From Hydractinia symbiolongicarpus (lineage: Eukaryota > Cnidaria > Hydrozoa > Anthoathecata > Hydractiniidae), in NCBI RefSeq assembly GCF_029227915.1, contig NC_079877.1, positions 2,232,001 to 2,296,000 on the forward strand: DNA of 64,000 bases. The letters run 5' to 3'. The notes under the pieces were generated by a model, which was given only the letters and a program-made list of their open reading frames with translations, searched no databases and was not told the origin of the DNA. The position numbers were made by a program, and so were the translations under genes. Of this stretch, positions 1 to 12,590 are shown one piece after another; position 1 is the first letter of the stretch, and every line of letters begins with the position of its first letter.

Positions 1-52
1 AGCCGTTATCGCGCGCTGAAGAAATAGAGAAAGTTTCAAAAACTACATTTCA

Positions 53-109
53 TTGACTTTCTAACGGTGTCAATCCGTTTGACTTACAACGGTTGCGTCA
101 CATAATCGT
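53..109 (+). repeat. Internal near-duplicate within the monomer (26 bp + 31 bp)
   Basis: Two adjacent segments, 53-78 and 79-109, align as TTGACTT, then a short variable C/T stretch, then AACGGT, G, TCA and ATCCGT/ATCGT. The second copy carries extra bases (a GC before TCA and CATA after it). The pair recurs at the same place in monomers throughout the window. It suggests the 372-bp monomer contains an older short duplication, and that the AACGGT core occurs twice per monomer. It is described here in the reference monomer only. Confidence 0.7.
79..99 (+). other. Conserved short dyad CAACGGTTG in each monomer
   Basis: Within tgacttacaacggttgcgtca (80-100 in monomer 1), CAAC-G-GTTG forms a 9-base dyad with a central G. 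The outer TGAC/GTCA pair adds an interrupted second arm in monomers that carry the gactt form; monomers with gagtt lose that outer arm. The block ttacaacggttg[cg]gtcac is among the least variable parts of the repeat, persisting with few changes even in the diverged monomers after 60 kb. It could be a protein-binding site under constraint or simply a slow-changing segment; the sequence alone does not decide. Confidence 0.5.
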
Positions 110-1544
110 ACCAACATGTATTTAGTGATTTTCTTCCGATATTACTAAGTTGTATCGCTTTCAACAGTGAAACGATTGACTGTGGGACTTAATTGAACTG
201 ATTTTGGACTTTGACCTTATAAATGTAATAAATGAGCCATTTTGACTAGAAGAAATAACATTCTCCTTAATTTGACATGATTGATGAAACTCACCGATTA
301 CACTGGGCGCTGTGGTAACGCTTTATTTAAAAATTAAGATAAATAAGTCATTGTGTACTGTGGGACCAATCCTAGCCGTTATCGCGCGTTGAAGAAATAG
401 AGACAGTTTCAAAAACTACATTTCATTGACTTTCTAACGGTGTCAATCCGTTTGAGTTACAACGGTTGCGTCACATATTCGTACCAACATGTATTTAGTG
501 ATTTCCTTCCGATATTACTAAGTTGTATCGCTTTTAACAGCGAAACGATTGACCGTGGGAATTAATTCAACTGATTCTGGACTGTGACCTTGTAAATGTA
601 ATAAATGAGCCATTTTGACTAGAAGAAATAACATTCTCCTTAATTTGACATGATTGCTGGAACTCAGCGATTACACTGGACCCTGTGGTAACGCTTTATT
701 TAAAAATTAAGATAAATAAGTCATTGTGTACTGTGGGACCAATCCTAGCCGTTATCGCGCGTTGAAGAAATAGAGACAGTTTCAAAAACTACATTTCATT
801 GACTTTCTAACTGTGTCAATCCGTTTGACTTACAACGGTTGCGTCACATCATCGTACCAACATGTATTTAGTGATTTTCTTCCGATATTACTAAGTTGTA
901 TCGCTTTTAACAGTGAAACGATTGACCGTGGGAATTAATTCAACTGATTCTGGACTGTGACCTTATAAATGTAATAATAGAGCCATTTTGATTAGAAGAA
1001 ATAACATTCTCCTTAATTTGACATGATTGCTGGAACTCAGCGATTACACTGGGCGCTGTGGTAACGGTTTATTTAAAAATTAAGATAAATAAGTCAATTT
1101 GTACTGTGGGACCAATCCTAGCCGTTATCGCGCGCTGAAGAAATAGAGACAGTTTCAAAAACTGCATTTCATTGACTTTCTAACGGTGTCAATCCGTTTG
1201 ACTTACAACGGTTGCGTCACATAATCGTACCAACATGTATTTAGTGATTTTCTTCCGATATAACTAAGTTGTATTGCTTTCAACAGTGAAACGATTGACT
1301 GTGGGACTTAATTGAACTGATTTTGGACTTTGACCTTATAAATGTAATAAATGAGCCATTTTGACTAGAAGAAATAACATTCTCCTTAATTTGACATGAT
1401 TGATGAAACTCACCGATTACACTGGGCGCTGTGGTAACGCTTTATTTAAAAATTAAGATAAATAAGTCATTTTGTACTGTGGGACCAATCCTAGCCGTTA
1501 TCGCGCGCTGAAGAAATAGAGACAGTTTCAAAAACTACATTTCA

Positions 1545-3034
1545 TTGACTTTCTAACGGTGTCAATCCGTTTGACTTACAACGGTTGCGTCACATAATCG
1601 TACCAACATGTATTTAGTAAGTTTCTTCCGATATTACTAAGTTGTATCGCTTTCAACAGTGAAACGATTGACTGTGGGACTTAATTGAACTGATTTTGGA
1701 CTTTGACCTTATAAATGTAATAAATGAGCCATTTTGATTAGAAGAAATAACATTCTCCTTAATTTGACATGATTGATGAAACTCACCGATTACACTGGGC
1801 GCTGTGGTAAAGCTTTATTTAAAAATTAAGATAAATAAGTCATTTTTTACTGTGGGACCAATCCTAGCCGTTATCGCGCGCTGAAAAAATAGAGACAGTT
1901 TCAAAAACTACATTTCATTGACTTTCTAACGGTGTCAATCCGTTTGACTTACAACGGTTGCGTCACATAATCGTACCAACATGTATTTAGTGATTTTCTT
2001 CCGATATTACTAAGTTGTATCGCTTTCAACAGTGAAACGATTGACTGTGGGACTTAATTGAACTGATTTTGGACTTTGACCTTATAAATGTGATAAATGA
2101 GTCATTTTGACTACAAGAAATGATATTCTTCTTAATTTGACATGATTGCTGGAACTCAGCGATTACACTGGACCCTGTGGTAGCGATTCATTCAAAAATT
2201 TAGATAATTAAGTCATTTTTACTGTGGGACCAATCCTAGCCGTTAGCGCGCGCTGAAGATATAGAGACAGTTTCAAAAACTACATTTCATTGACTTTCTA
2301 ACGGTGTCAATCCGTTTGACTTACAACGGTTGCGTCACATAATCGTACCAACATGTATTTAGTAAGTTTCTTCCGATATTACTAAGTTGTATCGCTTTCA
2401 ACAGTGAAACGATTGACTGTGGGACTTAATTGAACTGATTTTGGACTTTGACCTTATAAATGTAATAAATGAGCCATTTTGATTAGAAGAAATAACATTC
2501 TCCTTAATTTGACATGATTGATGAAACTCACCGATTACACTGGGCGCTGTGGTAAAGCTTTATTTAAAAATTAAGATAAATAAGTCATTTTTTACTGTGG
2601 GACCAATCCTAGCCGTTATCGCGCGCTGAAAAAATAGAGACAGTTTCAAAAACTACATTTCATTGACTTTCTAACGGTGTCAATCCGTTTGACTTACAAC
2701 GGTTGCGTCACATAATCGTACCAACATGTATTTAGTGATTTTCTTCCGATATTACTAAGTTGTATCGCTTTCAACAGTGAAACGATTGACTGTGGGACTT
2801 AATTGAACTGATTTTGGACTTTGACCTTATAAATGTGATAAATGAGTCATTTTGACTACAAGAAATGATATTCTTCTTAATTTGACATGATTGCTGGAAC
2901 TCAGCGATTACACTGGACCCTGTGGTAGCGATTCATTCAAAAATTTAGATAATTAAGTCATTTTTACTGTGGGACCAATCCTAGCCGTTAGCGCGCGCTG
3001 AAGATATAGAGACAGTTTCAAAAACTACATTTCA
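1545..3034 (+). repeat. Tandem 2-mer duplication (2 x 745 bp)
   Basis: About 1,545-2,289 and 2,290-3,034 look the same by eye, including the rare form tttagtaagtttcttcc (near 1,613 and 2,358), the shortened gctgaaaaaatag starts (monomers at 1866 and 2611) and aattaagtcatttttact. The exchange point lies between 2,261 and 2,319. Monomer 7 begins as a B-type (gaagata) and continues as the gacttac form of monomer 5. Confidence 0.85.
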
Positions 3035-5333
3035 TTGACTTTCTAACGGTGTCAATCCGTTTGAGTTACAACGGTTGCGTCACATATTCGTACCAACATG
3101 TATTTAGTGATTTCCTTCCGATATTATTAAGTTGTATCGCTTTTAACAATGAAACGATTGACCGTGGGAATTAATTCAATGATTCTGGACTGTGACCTTA
3201 TAAATGTGATTAATGCGCCAATTTGTCTCCAAGGAATAACATTCTTCTTAATTTGACATGATTGCTGGAATTCAGCGGTTACATTAGGCTCTGCCGTAGC
3301 GCTTTATTTAAAAATTTAGATAAATAAGATTTTCTTACTGTGGGACCAATCCTGGCCGTTACCATGCGCTGAAGAAATAAAGACATTCTCAAAAACTACA
3401 TTTCATTGATTTCTTGGCGGTATAATTCAGTTTGAGTTACAACGGTTGCGTCACATATTCGTACCAACATGTATTTAGCGAAAGTATTCGGATATTACTA
3501 TGTTGCATCGCTTTTAACTGTGAAACGTTTGACTGTGGGACTTAATTGAACTGATTTTGGACTTTGACCTTATAGATGTAATAAATGAGCCATTTTGACT
3601 AGAAGAAATAACATTCTACTTAATTTGACATGATTGATGAAACTCAGCGATTACACTGGGCGCTGTGGTAGTGCTTTGTTTAAGAGTTAAGATAAATAAG
3701 TCATTTATTACTGTGGGACCAATCCTAGCCGTTATCGCACGCCGAAGAAATAGAGACAGTTTCAAAAACTACATTTCATTGACTTTCTAACGGTGTCAAT
3801 CCGTTTGACATACAACGGTTGCGTCACATAATCGTACCAACATGTATTTAGTGATTTTCTTCCGATATTACTAAGTTGTATCGCTTTCAACAGAGAAACG
3901 ATTGACTGTGGGACTTAATTGAACTGATTTTGGACTTTGACCTTATAAATGTAATAAATGAACCATTTTGACTAGAAGAAATAACATTCTCCTTAATTTG
4001 ACATGATTGATGGAACTCACCGATTACACTGGGCGCTGTGGTAACGGTTTATTTAAAAATTAAGATAAATAAGTCATTTTGTACTGTGGGACCAATCCTA
4101 GCCGTTATCGCGCGCTGAAGAAATAGAGACAGTTTCAAAAACTACATTTCATTGACTTTCTAACGGTGTCAATCCGTTTGACTTACAACGGTTGCGTCAC
4201 ATAATCGTAGCAACATGTATTTAGTGATTTTCTTCCGATATTACTAAGTTGTATCGCTTTCAACAGTGAAACGATTGACTGTGGGACTTAATTGGACTGA
4301 TTTTGGACTTTGACCTTTTAAATGTGATAAATGAGTCATTTTGACTACAAGAAATGATATTCTTCTTAATTTGACATGATTGCTGGAACTCAGCGATTAC
4401 ACTGGACCCTGTGGTAGCGATTCATTCAAAAATTTAGATAAATAAGTCATTTTTACTGTGGGACCAATCCTAGCCGTTAGCGCGCGCTGAAGATATAGAG
4501 ACAGTTTCAAAAACTACATTTCATTGACTTTCTAACGGTGTCAATCCGTTTGAGTTAGAACGCTTGCGTCACATAATCGTACCAACATGTATTTTTAGTG
4601 ATTTCCTTCCGATAATACTAAGTTGTATCGCTTTCAACAGTGAAACGATTGACCGTGGGAAATAATTCAACTGATTCTGGACTGTGACCTTTTAAATGTG
4701 ATTAATGCGCCAATTTGTCTCCAAGGAATAACATTCTTCTTAATTTGACATGATTGCTGGAATTCAGCGGTTACATTAGGCTCTGCCTTAGCGCTTTATT
4801 TAAAAATTTAGATAAATAAGATTTTCTTACTGTGGGACCAATCCTGGCCGTTACCATGCACTGAAGAAATAAAGACATTCTCAAAAACTACATTTCATTG
4901 ATTTCTTGGCGGTATAATTCAGTTTGAGTTACAACGGTTGCGTCACATATTCGTACCAACATGTATTTAGCGAAAGTATTTGGATATTACTAGGTTGCAT
5001 CGCTTTTAACTGTGAAACGTTTGACTGTGCGACTTAATTGAACTGATTTTGAACTTTGACCTTATAAATGTAATAAATGAGCCATTTTGACTAGAAGAAA
5101 TAACATTCTCCTTAATTTGACATGATTGATGAAACTCAGCGATTACACTGGGCGCTGTGGTAGTGCTTTGTTCAAGAGTTAAGATAAATAAGTCATTTAT
5201 TACTGTGGAAACAATCCTAGCCGTTATCGCACGCCGAAGAAATAGAGACAGTTTCAAAAACTACATTTCATTGACTTTCTAACGGTGTGAATCCGTTTGA
5301 GTTACAACGGTTGCGTCACATAATCGTACCAAC

Positions 5334-6825
5334 ATGTATTTACTGATTTCCTTCCGATATTACTAAGTTGTATCGCTTTTAACAGTGAAACGATTGACCG
5401 TGGGAATTAATTCAACTGATTCTGGACTGTGACCTTATAAATGTAATAAATGAGCCATTTTGACTAGAAGAAATAACATTCTCCTTAATTTGACATGATT
5501 GCTGGAACTCACCGATTACACTGGGCGCTGTGGTAACGCTTTATTTAAAAATTAAGATAAATAAGTCATTTTGTACTGTGGGACCAATCCTAGCCGTTAT
5601 CGCGCGCTGAAGAAATAGAGACAGTTTCAAAAACTACATTTCATTGACTTTCTAACGGTGTCAATCCGTTTGACTTACAACGGTTGCTTCACATAATCGT
5701 ACCAACATGTATTTAGTGATTTTCTTCCGATATTACTAAGTTGTATCGCTTTCAACAGTGAAACGATTGACTGTGGGACTTAATTGAACTGATTTTGTAC
5801 TTTGACCTTATATTTGTAATAAATGAGCCGTTTTGACTAGAAGAAATAACGTTCTCCTTAATTTGACATAATTGATGAAACTCACCGATTACACTGGGCG
5901 CTGTGGTAACGAGTTATTTAAAAATTTAGATAAATAAGTCATTTTGTACTGTGGGGCCAATCCTAGCCGTTATCGCGCGCTGAAGAAATAGAGACAGTTT
6001 CCAAAACTAAATTTCATTGATTTTCTAACGGTGTCAATCCGTTTGAGTTACAACGGTTGCGTCACACATTCGTACCAACATGTATTTACTGATTTCCTTC
6101 CGATATTACTAAGTTGTATCGCTTTTAACAGTGAAACGATTGACCGTGGGAATTAATTCAACTGATTCTGGACTGTGACCTTATAAATGTAATAAATGAG
6201 CCATTTTGACTAGAAGAAATAACATTCTCCTTAATTTGACATGATTGCTGGAACTCACCGATTACACTGGGCGCTGTGGTAACGCTTTATTTAAAAATTA
6301 AGATAAATAAGTCATTTTGTACTGTGGGACCAATCCTAGCCGTTATCGCGCGCTGAAGAAATAGAGACAGTTTCAAAAACTACATTTCATTGACTTTCTA
6401 ACGGTGTCAATCCGTTTGACTTACAACGGTTGCTTCACATAATCGTACCAACATGTATTTAGTGATTTTCTTCCGATATTACTAAGTTGTATCGCTTTCA
6501 ACAGTGAAACGATTGACTGTGGGACTTAATTGAACTGATTTTGTACTTTGACCTTATATTTGTAATAAATGAGCCGTTTTGACTAGAAGAAATAACGTTC
6601 TCCTTAATTTGACATAATTGATGAAACTCACCGATTACACTGGGCGCTGTGGTAACGAGTTATTTAAAAATTTAGATAAATAAGTCATTTTGTACTGTGG
6701 GGCCAATCCTAGCCGTTATCGCGCGCTGAAGAAATAGAGACAGTTTCCAAAACTAAATTTCATTGATTTTCTAACGGTGTCAATCCGTTTGAGTTACAAC
6801 GGTTGCGTCACACATTCGTACCAAC
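5334..6825 (+). repeat. Tandem 2-mer duplication (2 x 746 bp)
   Basis: Copies at about 5,334-6,079 and 6,080-6,825 share private variants: ggttgcttcacat (about 5,682 and 6,428), ttgtactttgaccttatat, and gtggggccaatcc. The junction lies in 6,072-6,088: the left side has the cacacattcg form and the right side has tttactgatttcc, a combination explained by exchange inside the shared accaacatgtattta stretch. Confidence 0.88.
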
Positions 6826-9800
6826 ATGTATTTAGTGATTTTTTTCCGATATTACTAAGTTGTATCGCTTTCAACAGTGAAACGATTGACTGTGGGACTT
6901 AATTGAACTGATTTTGGACTTTGACGTTATAAATGTGATAAATGAGTCATTTTGACTACAAGAAATGATATTCTTCTTAATTTGACATGATTGCTGGAAC
7001 TCAGCGATTACACTGGGCGCTGTGGTAAGGCTTTATTTAAAAATTAAGATAAATAAGTCAATTTTTATTGTGGAACCAATCCTAGCCGTTATTGCGCGCT
7101 GAAGAAATAGAGACAGTTTCTAAAACTAAATTTCATTGATTTTCTAACGGTGTCAATCCGTTTGAGTTACAACGGTTGCGTCACACATTCGTACCAACAT
7201 GTATTTAGTGATTTTTTTCCGATATTACTAAGTTGTATCGCTTTCAACAGTGAAACGATTGACGGTGGGACTTCATTGAACTGATTTTGGACTTTGACCT
7301 TATAAATGTGATAAATGAGTCATTTTGACTACAAGAAATGATATTCTTCTTAATTTGACATGATTGCCGGAACTCAGCGATTACACTGGGCGCTGTGGTA
7401 ACGGTTTATTTAAAAATTAAGATAAATAAGTCATTTTGTACTGTGGGACCAATCCTAGCCGTTATCGCGCGCTGAAGAAATAGAGACAGTTTCAAAAACT
7501 ACATTTCATTGACTTTCTAACGGTGTCAATCCGTTTGACTTACAACGGTTGCGTCACATAATCGTACCAACATGTATTTAGTGATTTTCTTCCGATATTA
7601 CTAAGTTGTATCGCTTTCAACAGTGAAACGATTGACTGTGGGACTTAATTGAACTGATTTTGGACTTTGACCTTATAAATGTAATAAATGAGCCATTTTG
7701 ACTAGAAGAAATAACATTCTCCTTAATTTGACATGATTGATGAAACTCACCGATTACACTGGGCGCTGTGGTAACGCTTTATTTAAAAATTAAGATATTT
7801 AAGTCATTTTGTACTGTGGGACAAATCCTAGCCGTTATCGCGCGTTGAAGAAATAGAGACAGTTTCAAAAACTACATTTCATTGACTTTCTAACTGTGTC
7901 AATCCGTTTGACTTACAACGGTTGCGTCACATCATCGTACCAACATGTATTTAGTGATTTTCTTCCGATATTACTAAGTTGTATCGCTTTCAACAGAGAA
8001 ACGATTGACTGTGGGACTTAATTGAACTGATTTTGGACTTTGACCTTATAAATGTAATAAATGAGCCATTTTGACTAGAAGAAATAACATTCTCCTTAAT
8101 TTGACATGATTGATGGAACTCACCGATTACACTGGGCGCTGTGGTAACGGTTTATTTAAAAATTAAGATAAATAAGTCATTTTGTACTGTGGGACCAATC
8201 CTAGCCGTTATCGCGCGCTGAAGAAATAGAGACAGTTTCAAAAACTACATTTCATTGACTTTCTAACGGTGTCAATCCGTTTGACTTACAACGGTTGCGT
8301 CACATAATCGTACCAACATGTATTTAGTGATTTTCTTCCGATATTACTAAGTTGTATCGCTTTCAACAGAGAAACGATTGACTGTGGGACTTAATTGAAC
8401 TAATTTTGGACTTTGACCTTATAAATGTAATAAATGAGCCATTTTGACTAGAAGAAATAACATTCTCCTTAATTTGACATGATTGATGGAACTCACCGAT
8501 TACACTGGGCGCTGTGGTAACGGTTTATTTAAAAATTAAGATAAATAAGTCATTTTGTACTGTGGGACCAATCCTAGCCGTTATCGCGCGCTGAAGAAAT
8601 AGAGACAGTTTCAAAAACTACATTTCATTGACTTTCTAACGGTGTCAATCCGTTTGACTTACAACGGTTGCGTCACATAATCGTACCAACATGTATTTAG
8701 TGATTTTCTTCCGATATTACTAAGTTGTATCGCTTTCAACAGTGAAACGATTGACTGTGGGACTTAATTGAACTGATTTTGGACTTTGACCTTATAAATG
8801 TGATAAATGAGTCATTTTGACTACAAGAAATGATATTCTTCTTAATTTGACATGATTGCTGGAACTCAGCGATTACACTGGACCCTGTGGTAGCGATTCA
8901 TTCAAAAATTTAGATAAATAAGTCATTTTTACTGTGGGACCAATCCTAGCCGTTAGCGCGCGCTGAAGATATAGAGACAGTTTCAAAAACTACATTTCAT
9001 TGACTTTCTAACGGTGTCAATCCGTTTGAGTTACAACGGTTGCGTCACATATTCGTACCAACATGTATTTAGTGATTTCCTTCCGATATTATTAAGTTGT
9101 ATCGCTTTTAACAGTGAAACGATTGACCGTGGGAATTAATTCAATGATTCTGGACTGTGACCTTATAAATGTGATTAATGCGCCAATTTGTCTCCAAGGA
9201 ATAACATTCTTCTGAATTTGACATGATTGCTGGAATTCAGCGGTTACATTAGGCTCTGCGGTAGCGCTTTACTGAAAAATTTAGATAAATAAGATTTTCT
9301 TACTGTGGGACCAATCCTGGCCGTTACCATGCGCTGAAGAAATAAAGACATTCTCAAAAACTACATTTCATTGATTTCTTGGCGGTACAATTCAGTTTGA
9401 GTTACAACGGTTGCGTCACATATTCGTACCAACATGTATTTAGCGAAAGTATTCGGATATTACTAGGTTGCATCGCTTTTAACTGTGAAACGTTTGACTG
9501 TGCGACTTAATTGAACTGATTTTGAACTTTGACCTTATAAATGTTATAAGTGAGACAATTGGACACCAAGAAATACCATTCTTCTTAGTTTGACATGATT
9601 GCTGGAACTCAGCGATTACACTGGACCCTGTGGAAGCGATTCATTCAAAAATTTAGATAAATAAGTCATTAATTACTGTGGGACCAATCCTAGCCGTTAG
9701 CGCGCGCTGAAGAAATAGAGACAGTTTCAAAAACTGCATTTCATTGACTTTCTAATGGTTTCAATTCGTTTGACTTACAACAGTTGCGTCACATAATCGT

Positions 9801-10727
9801 ACCAACATGTATTTAGTGATTTTCTTCCGATAATACTAAGTTGTATCGCTTTCAACAGTGAAACGATTGACTGTGGGACTTAATTGAACTGATTTTGGAC
9901 TTTGACCTTATAAATGTAATAAATGAGCCATTTTGACTAGAAGAAATAACATTCTCCTTAATTTGACATGATTGATGAAACTCAGCGATTACATTGGGCG
10001 CTGTGGTAGTGCTTTGTTTAAGAGTTAAGATAAATAAGTCATTTATTACTGTGGAAACAATCCTAGCCGTTATCGCACGCCGAAGAAATAGAGACAGTTT
10101 CAAAAACTACATTTCATTGACTTTCTAACGGTGTGAATCCGTTTGAGTTACAACGGTTGCGTCACATAATCGTACCAACATGTATTTACTGATTTCCTTC
10201 CGATATTACTAAGTTGTATCGCTTTTAACAGTGAAACGATTGACCGTGGGAATTAATTCAACTGATTCTGGACTGTGACCTTATAAATGTAATAAATGAG
10301 CCATTTTGACTAGAAGAAATAACATTCTCCTTAATTTGACATGATTGCTGGAACTCAGCGATTTCACTGGGCGCTGTGGTAACGGTTTATTTAAAAATTA
10401 AGATAAATAAGTCATTTTGTACTGTGGGACCAATCCTAGCCGTTATCGCGCGCTGAAGAAATAGAGACAGTTTCAAAAACTACATTTCATTGACTTTCTA
10501 ACGGTGTCAATCCGTTTGACTTACAACGGTTGCGTCACATATTCGTACCAACATGTATTTAGTGATTTCCTTCCGATATTACTAAGTTTTATCGCTTTTA
10601 ACAGCGAAACGATTGACCGTGGGAATTAATTCAACTGATTCTGGACTGTGACCTTATAAATGTAATAAATGAGCCATTTTGACTAGAAGAAATAACATTC
10701 TCCTTAATTTGACATGATTGCTGGAAC

Positions 10728-12590
10728 TCAGCAATTACACTGGACCCTGTGGTAGCGATTCATTTAAAAATTAAGATAAATAAGTCATCTTGTACTGTGG
10801 GACCAATCCTAGCCGTTATCGCGCGCTGAAGAAATAGAGACAGTTTCAAAAACTACATTTCATTGACTTTCTAACGGTGTCAATCCGTTTGACTTACAAC
10901 GGTTGCGTCACATAATCGTACCAACATGTATTTAGTGATTTTCTTCCGATATTACTAAGTTGTATCGCTTTCAACAGTGAAACGATTGACTGTGGGACTT
11001 AATTGAACTGATTTTGGACTTTGAACTTATAAATGTAATAAATGAGCCATTTTGACTAGAAGAAATAACATTCTCCTTAATTTGACATGATTGCTGGGAC
11101 TCAGCGATTTCACTGGGCGCTGTGGTAACGGTTTATTTAAAAATTAAGATAAATAAGTCATTGTGTACTGTGGGACCAATCCTAGCCGTTATCGCGCGTT
11201 GAAGAAATAGAGACAGTTTCAAAAACTACATTTCATTGACTTTCTAACTGTGTCAATCCGTTTGACTTACAACGGTTGCGTCACATCATCGTACCAAAAT
11301 GTATTTAGTGATTTTCTTCCGATATTACTAAGTTGTATCGCTTTTAACAGTGAAACGATTGACCGTGGGAATTAATTCAACTGATTCTGGACTGTGACCT
11401 TATAAATGTAATAAATGAGCCATTTTGACTAGAAGAAATAACATTCTCCTTAATTTGACATGATTGCTGGAACTCAGCGATTACACTGGGCGCTGTGGTA
11501 ACGGTTTATTTAAAAATTAAGATAAATAAGTCATTTTGTACTGTGGGACCAATCCTAGCCGTTATCGCGCGCTGAAGAAATAGAGACAGTTTCAAAAACT
11601 ACATTTCATTGACTTTCTAACGGTGTCAATCCGTTTGACTTACAACGGTTGCGTCACATAATCGTACCAACATGTATTTAGTGATTTTCTTCCGATATTA
11701 CTAAGTTGTATTGCTTTCAACAGTGAAACGATTGACTGTGGGACTTAATTGAACTGATTTTGAACTTTGACCTTATAAATGTAATAAATGAGCCATTTTG
11801 ACTAGAAGAAATAACATTCTCCTTAATTTGACATGATTGATGAAACTCACCGATTACACTGGGCGCTGTGGTAACGCTTTATTTAAAAATTAAGATAAAT
11901 AAGTCATTTTGTACTGTGGGACCAATCCTAGCCGTTATCGCGCGCTGAAGAAATAGAGACAGTTTCAAAAACTACATTTCATTGACTTTCTAACGGTGTC
12001 AATCCGTTTGACTTACAACGGTTGCGTCACATAATCGTACCAACATGTATTTAGTGATTTTCTTCCGATATTACTAAGTTGTATCGCTTTTAACAATGAA
12101 ACGATTGACCGTGGGAATTAATTCAATGATTCTGGACTGTGACCTTATAAATGTGATTAATGCGCCAATTTGTCTCCAAGGAATAACATTCTTCTTAATT
12201 TGACATGATTGCTGGAATTCAGCGGTTACATTAGGCTCTGCCGTAGCGCTTTATTTAAAAATTTAGATAAATAAGATTTTCTTACTGTGGGACCAATCCT
12301 GGCCGTTACCATGCGCTGAAAAAATAAAGACATTCTCAAAAACTACATTTCATTGATTTCTTGGCGGTATAATTCAGTTTGAGTTACAACGGTTGCGTCA
12401 CATATTCGTACCAACATGTATTTAGCGAAAGTATTCGGATATTACTATGTTGCATCGCTTTTAACTGTGAAACGTTTGACTGTGGGACTTAATTGAACTG
12501 ATTTTGGACTTTGACCTTATAGATGTAATAAATGAGCCATTTTGACTAGAAGAAATAACATTCTACTTAATTTGACATGATTGATGAAAC
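10728..12590 (+). repeat. Higher-order 5-mer, copy 1 (1,863 bp)
   Basis: Five monomers matching the following block at an offset of 1,863 bp. Diagnostic shared variants: gcaattacactggaccctg (about 10,731), gtaccaaaatgta (11,291 and 13,154), tcacatcatcg, ttgaacttataaatg and tgctgggactcagc. It contains the C-type monomer at 12,301. One visible difference is agtcatctt in this copy against agtgatctt in the next. Confidence 0.9.

Larger units (their letters stand above)
1..373 (+). repeat. Representative satellite monomer (A-type, 373 bp)
   Basis: This first complete monomer serves as a reference for the others. Landmarks by position: a CpG-rich start (gttatcgcgcgctgaag, 5-21); a paired internal subrepeat at 53-109; the conserved ttacaacggttgcgtcac block around 84-101; cgtaccaacatgtatttag around 107-125; six TTGAC pentamers beginning at 53, 79, 176, 211, 242 and 272; an AT-rich tail (tttaaaaattaagataaata) around 326-345; and the end motif ctgtgggaccaatcct at 358-373. 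A-type monomers dominate Region I. The length is close to twice a typical nucleosome repeat, which is compatible with dinucleosome phasing, but nothing in the sequence proves this. Confidence 0.9.

Noticed and set aside
53-276. Promoter or transcription-factor sites (TTGAC as -35 or W-box, AACGG as Myb site, TGCGTCA as CRE-like)
   Set aside because: Short consensus words occur in every monomer because the monomer is repeated; there is no gene to regulate and no paired elements at meaningful spacing.
466-495. CENP-B box-like match in attcgtaccaacatgta (and atcgttccaacatggg in the 24-bp-deleted monomers)
   Set aside because: The left half and central A fit the published CENP-B box pattern, but the required CGGG half is missing (ATGT, or only part of it in the variant). 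The match is too weak to propose a binding site.
5006-5257. Minus-strand open frames beginning MKLSLFLRRAITARI, also at 9,852-10,103, 16,220-16,438, 17,336-17,554 and 22,926-23,144
   Set aside because: They recur because the same monomer subtype (D-type following C-type) recurs. Each is a 72-83 residue frame within little more than half a monomer. Most other monomers have stops in this frame, there is no recognisable domain, and copies end at different stops.
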